Assembly (NCBI GenBank): GCA_026724425.1
Contig: JAIUCV010000001.1
Coordinates: 754,001 to 818,000 of the forward strand
DNA: 64,000 nt
Reading direction: 5' to 3'
Source: Erythrophleum ivorense
Taxonomy: Eukaryota > Streptophyta > Magnoliopsida > Fabales > Fabaceae
Both the position numbers and the translations under genes were made by a program. The notes under the pieces are model-generated. The model was not told where the DNA came from and ran no database searches. It saw nothing but the letters and a program-made list of their open reading frames with translations. Below are positions 61,444 to 64,000 of the stretch, piece by piece; position 1 is the first letter of the stretch; each line of letters starts with the position of its first letter.

Positions 61444-64000
61444 TTAATAATAAAGATTAACTTAGGAGAAATTAATTACATTAAACAGAAAAGAAATTAA
61501 AGTAAATTTAATTAAAAACTAGTCAATTAAAAACCAGAAACTCTCCCTCATGTCTTCCTGTGTTATGCATCTAAATAAAACCCTCAAGTATCAGCCCCTT
61601 GGTTCAACCAAAATCCCTAGCAACTCGAGTTTCACTGTTGAGAGCTGTTACCCAATTCCACTATTGAGAGAGCACCAGAAGACCAACAGAAATTATGATT
61701 ATGCATAAGTTGTTCTGTTTAAAATGTTGACTTATTTGATGCCATATTACTTATATTCATCTAAATATTGTTCATGGGTTGAAAGTCCCAATCATAAAAG
61801 AGAACAAGCATTAACTTTTGCATCTCCCTGAGCTTTAACAGCTACCCACAGTTTGAAAAAATAAAATTTTTTTTCATTCAATTAATTTCTCACTAAAATA
61901 TCAGTAGAGAGATCTTAAAGTGTCCCAAAGTTTTAATATAACGTTGAATTATTTTAATAATAATAAAACTTTTAAGTTAATTTTATAAAGGCATTAAGTT
62001 AAAATTAGTTAAATATTACTTTTTTTTTAACTCAGGCCAAGCTAAGCTCGGACCCATTTGCATGTGAACAGTACTAAATTAAATCTAGGTCCAAGTATTT
62101 CTACAAATCCAACCCATTTTTATAAAGGCATTAAGTTAAAATTAGTTAAATATTATTTATTATCTTATTGCATTAAAAGTCATTGAAATTATTTTTAATA
62201 GGCAATAAAAATTGAAAGAAAATATATTTTTTTGATTGTTAAATATATTTTTTTGTGAAAATTTCAGTTAGAAGTTTGTTATAAGCTATTTTGATAGTAA
62301 ACTAGATGGATTGTTATTGTTTAATTTGTCTTATTGGCATAACTAGGCAATAGAATGGCAGAGAATAATATATAATTATTTATTCCTATACTTTGATATC
62401 ATGAATGACTACTTATTTAGATGAATGGATAGTTGTGAATAAATTAAGAAGTATTTATTATAATGAATGGAATAGGAATTAATTTTGTGAGATATACGCT
62501 ATTTTCAATTTAAAAGTAAAAGACACGGTAAGAGTTTACCTTTCAAGTTATTAAAGGTAATCAAAATTTTAACAACTTGGTTTTGAAAAGATAAAGATCC
62601 CTTGTGTTGTTTCACACAAATAAATTAAACAACAGTGGATAAATTGTTTGATTAATTATATTGATGTCATTAGATTCTTATGGTATGTATATGTTTGGAT
62701 AGTAAATAAAATAAATATGTTTCATCATTTACAAACTACAAGACAAAAAAAAATGCAAGTATTAGTTATTAAAAGTTAAAGATTGTCCTAAGATATATCA
62801 AGAGAAATATGAACCTAGGACTAAAATTGTAGATACTTTCATGTAATATAGGGTGGATAAACTTATAATTAGTTGAATAACTAATGTATATGAAATCAAT
62901 TAACCTATGTCTTATTTTTGTGTTATCCATGTTCAAAGGATAATTATACTCCTATATAGAAAAAGCATGTATAATTCATTCTACCATAGAATAAGAGTTA
63001 GCAATATGTAAAACAGTAGACAAAAAGAAAAATGATTAAAAAAATAAGTAAAGAATTGTGGCCACAACCAAAGCCAATCATTTCTTTGTATTATATGTTT
63101 GTGAAGTAGTATACTTCTAGTGCATTGTGGATTTCAACAAACATCTAACATATAATATATATATATATATATATGTAGGTATAATCACAATTCAACATCT
63201 AAGATTAAGTAATAACATGGTAGATATGATTATACAAGGATGTAGAAAAAAAAACTATAAGGGAATTTTGAAGCAAATGATATTAGAATCTCTCTAGAGT
63301 TATCAGTTATAAAAACTCAATCTTTAACTAAACTAAATAAAAGGTTCAATGAATAAGTACAAATTACTAATAAGTGGTTGTTGGTACTAGAGAAGTATTT
63401 AGCCATTTGAAATTTAGTGCATATTATAAGGATATTTAAGGTGAATAAAACACTTAATGAATTTAAGAAACCTTAAGAAGATTAAATCTTACAAGAATTC
63501 CACTTATGTAAACAAGGAGTGGTGCCACTTCTAATTAACAAGATCTTGCAGTTGATTCTTGGATATGTTAATGAAAATCTTAATGTGAAGCACATGGTCA
63601 TATAAGTGTTAAATTTTTGTGTGAACTTCTCAATTTGAAGTTATGTATAAGATTATATATGTGTGTGGTATTTTCGATGTTAACATAAAAATTGTGGTTC
63701 AATGCTTTAAGTAACTTCTTACTTTGTTAATACTTGAAGTACCTATATTAAAAGTAAGTTTAGGTAAAAAAATAATTATCTTTATGCATATCCTTATAAA
63801 TTAAAAAAGACGTTAAGTTTTTCAAACTAAATAAAACAACTAGTTTAAAAAGAGTTATGTATATGCATCTGTGTTTGGTTGAAACAGATCTAATGGTTCA
63901 CATTAATTTTAATTTTTACTTTTTTAATTTGTTTTAAAATTTAAATTTCAAACAAATATGACTCTACAAATATAAATACAACTCTTCAAAATAGGGTTGA
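61444..64000. other. Intergenic AT-rich DNA to the window end
   Basis: No gene was recognised. The stretch contains a perfect 38-bp direct repeat (61981-62018 and 62117-62154) around a GC-richer 98-bp segment, and an (AT)n run at 63155-63173. The unique-looking sequence at 62.2-64.0 kb has no long open frame. Confidence 0.5.

Overview
This is a window of nuclear plant DNA. It is very AT-rich, its genes carry GT-AG introns, and the recognisable proteins belong to plant-specific families: R2R3-MYB, NAC, P-class PPR and multi-KH RNA-binding proteins. The gene types (a subgroup 6 and a subgroup 9 MYB, a miR164-type NAC) and the low gene density fit a eudicot, possibly a woody one. The species cannot be named from the sequence alone. 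No tRNA, rRNA, CRISPR array or complete autonomous transposon was recognised.

Five protein-coding genes can be modelled to the base. (1) A four-KH-domain RNA-binding protein, + strand, CDS 7156-10912, with a 5'UTR intron and probably a spliced 3'UTR reaching about 12.8 kb. (2) An intronless 1247-aa P-class PPR protein, + strand, 16283-20026, with an organelle-type N-terminus. (3) A NAC transcription factor of the NAC100/ORE1 clade, + strand, 33301-34819, with a miR164-like target site in its last exon. (4) A subgroup 9 (MIXTA/MYB106-MYB16-like) R2R3-MYB, + strand, 50948-52871. (5) A subgroup 6-like (anthocyanin-type) R2R3-MYB, - strand, 58238-56317, convergent with gene 4.

The rest is AT-rich intergenic DNA shaped by small transposons. 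Several insertions can be delimited: a 734-bp hAT-like MITE with an 8-bp target duplication in KH intron 2, a 502-bp Mutator-like element with a 9-bp duplication at 3.8 kb, a 129-bp Tourist-like MITE in the subgroup 6 MYB intron, and a 442-bp fold-back element upstream of the NAC gene. That NAC upstream region is itself a diverged tandem duplication (30.77-32.86 kb). A 112-bp-period array lies at 23.7 kb and a CACTA-like repeat region at 59.9-60.9 kb.

The genes do not form one pathway. The closest functional theme is at 51-58 kb, where two MYB regulators of epidermal traits (cell shape/cuticle and, by family, pigment) face each other. Fragments resembling the end of a subgroup 6 MYB exon 1 lie beyond the second one, which suggests past duplication there. 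Promoter-like GC islands without a recognisable gene occur near 25.2, 29.5, 40.4 and 46.1 kb.
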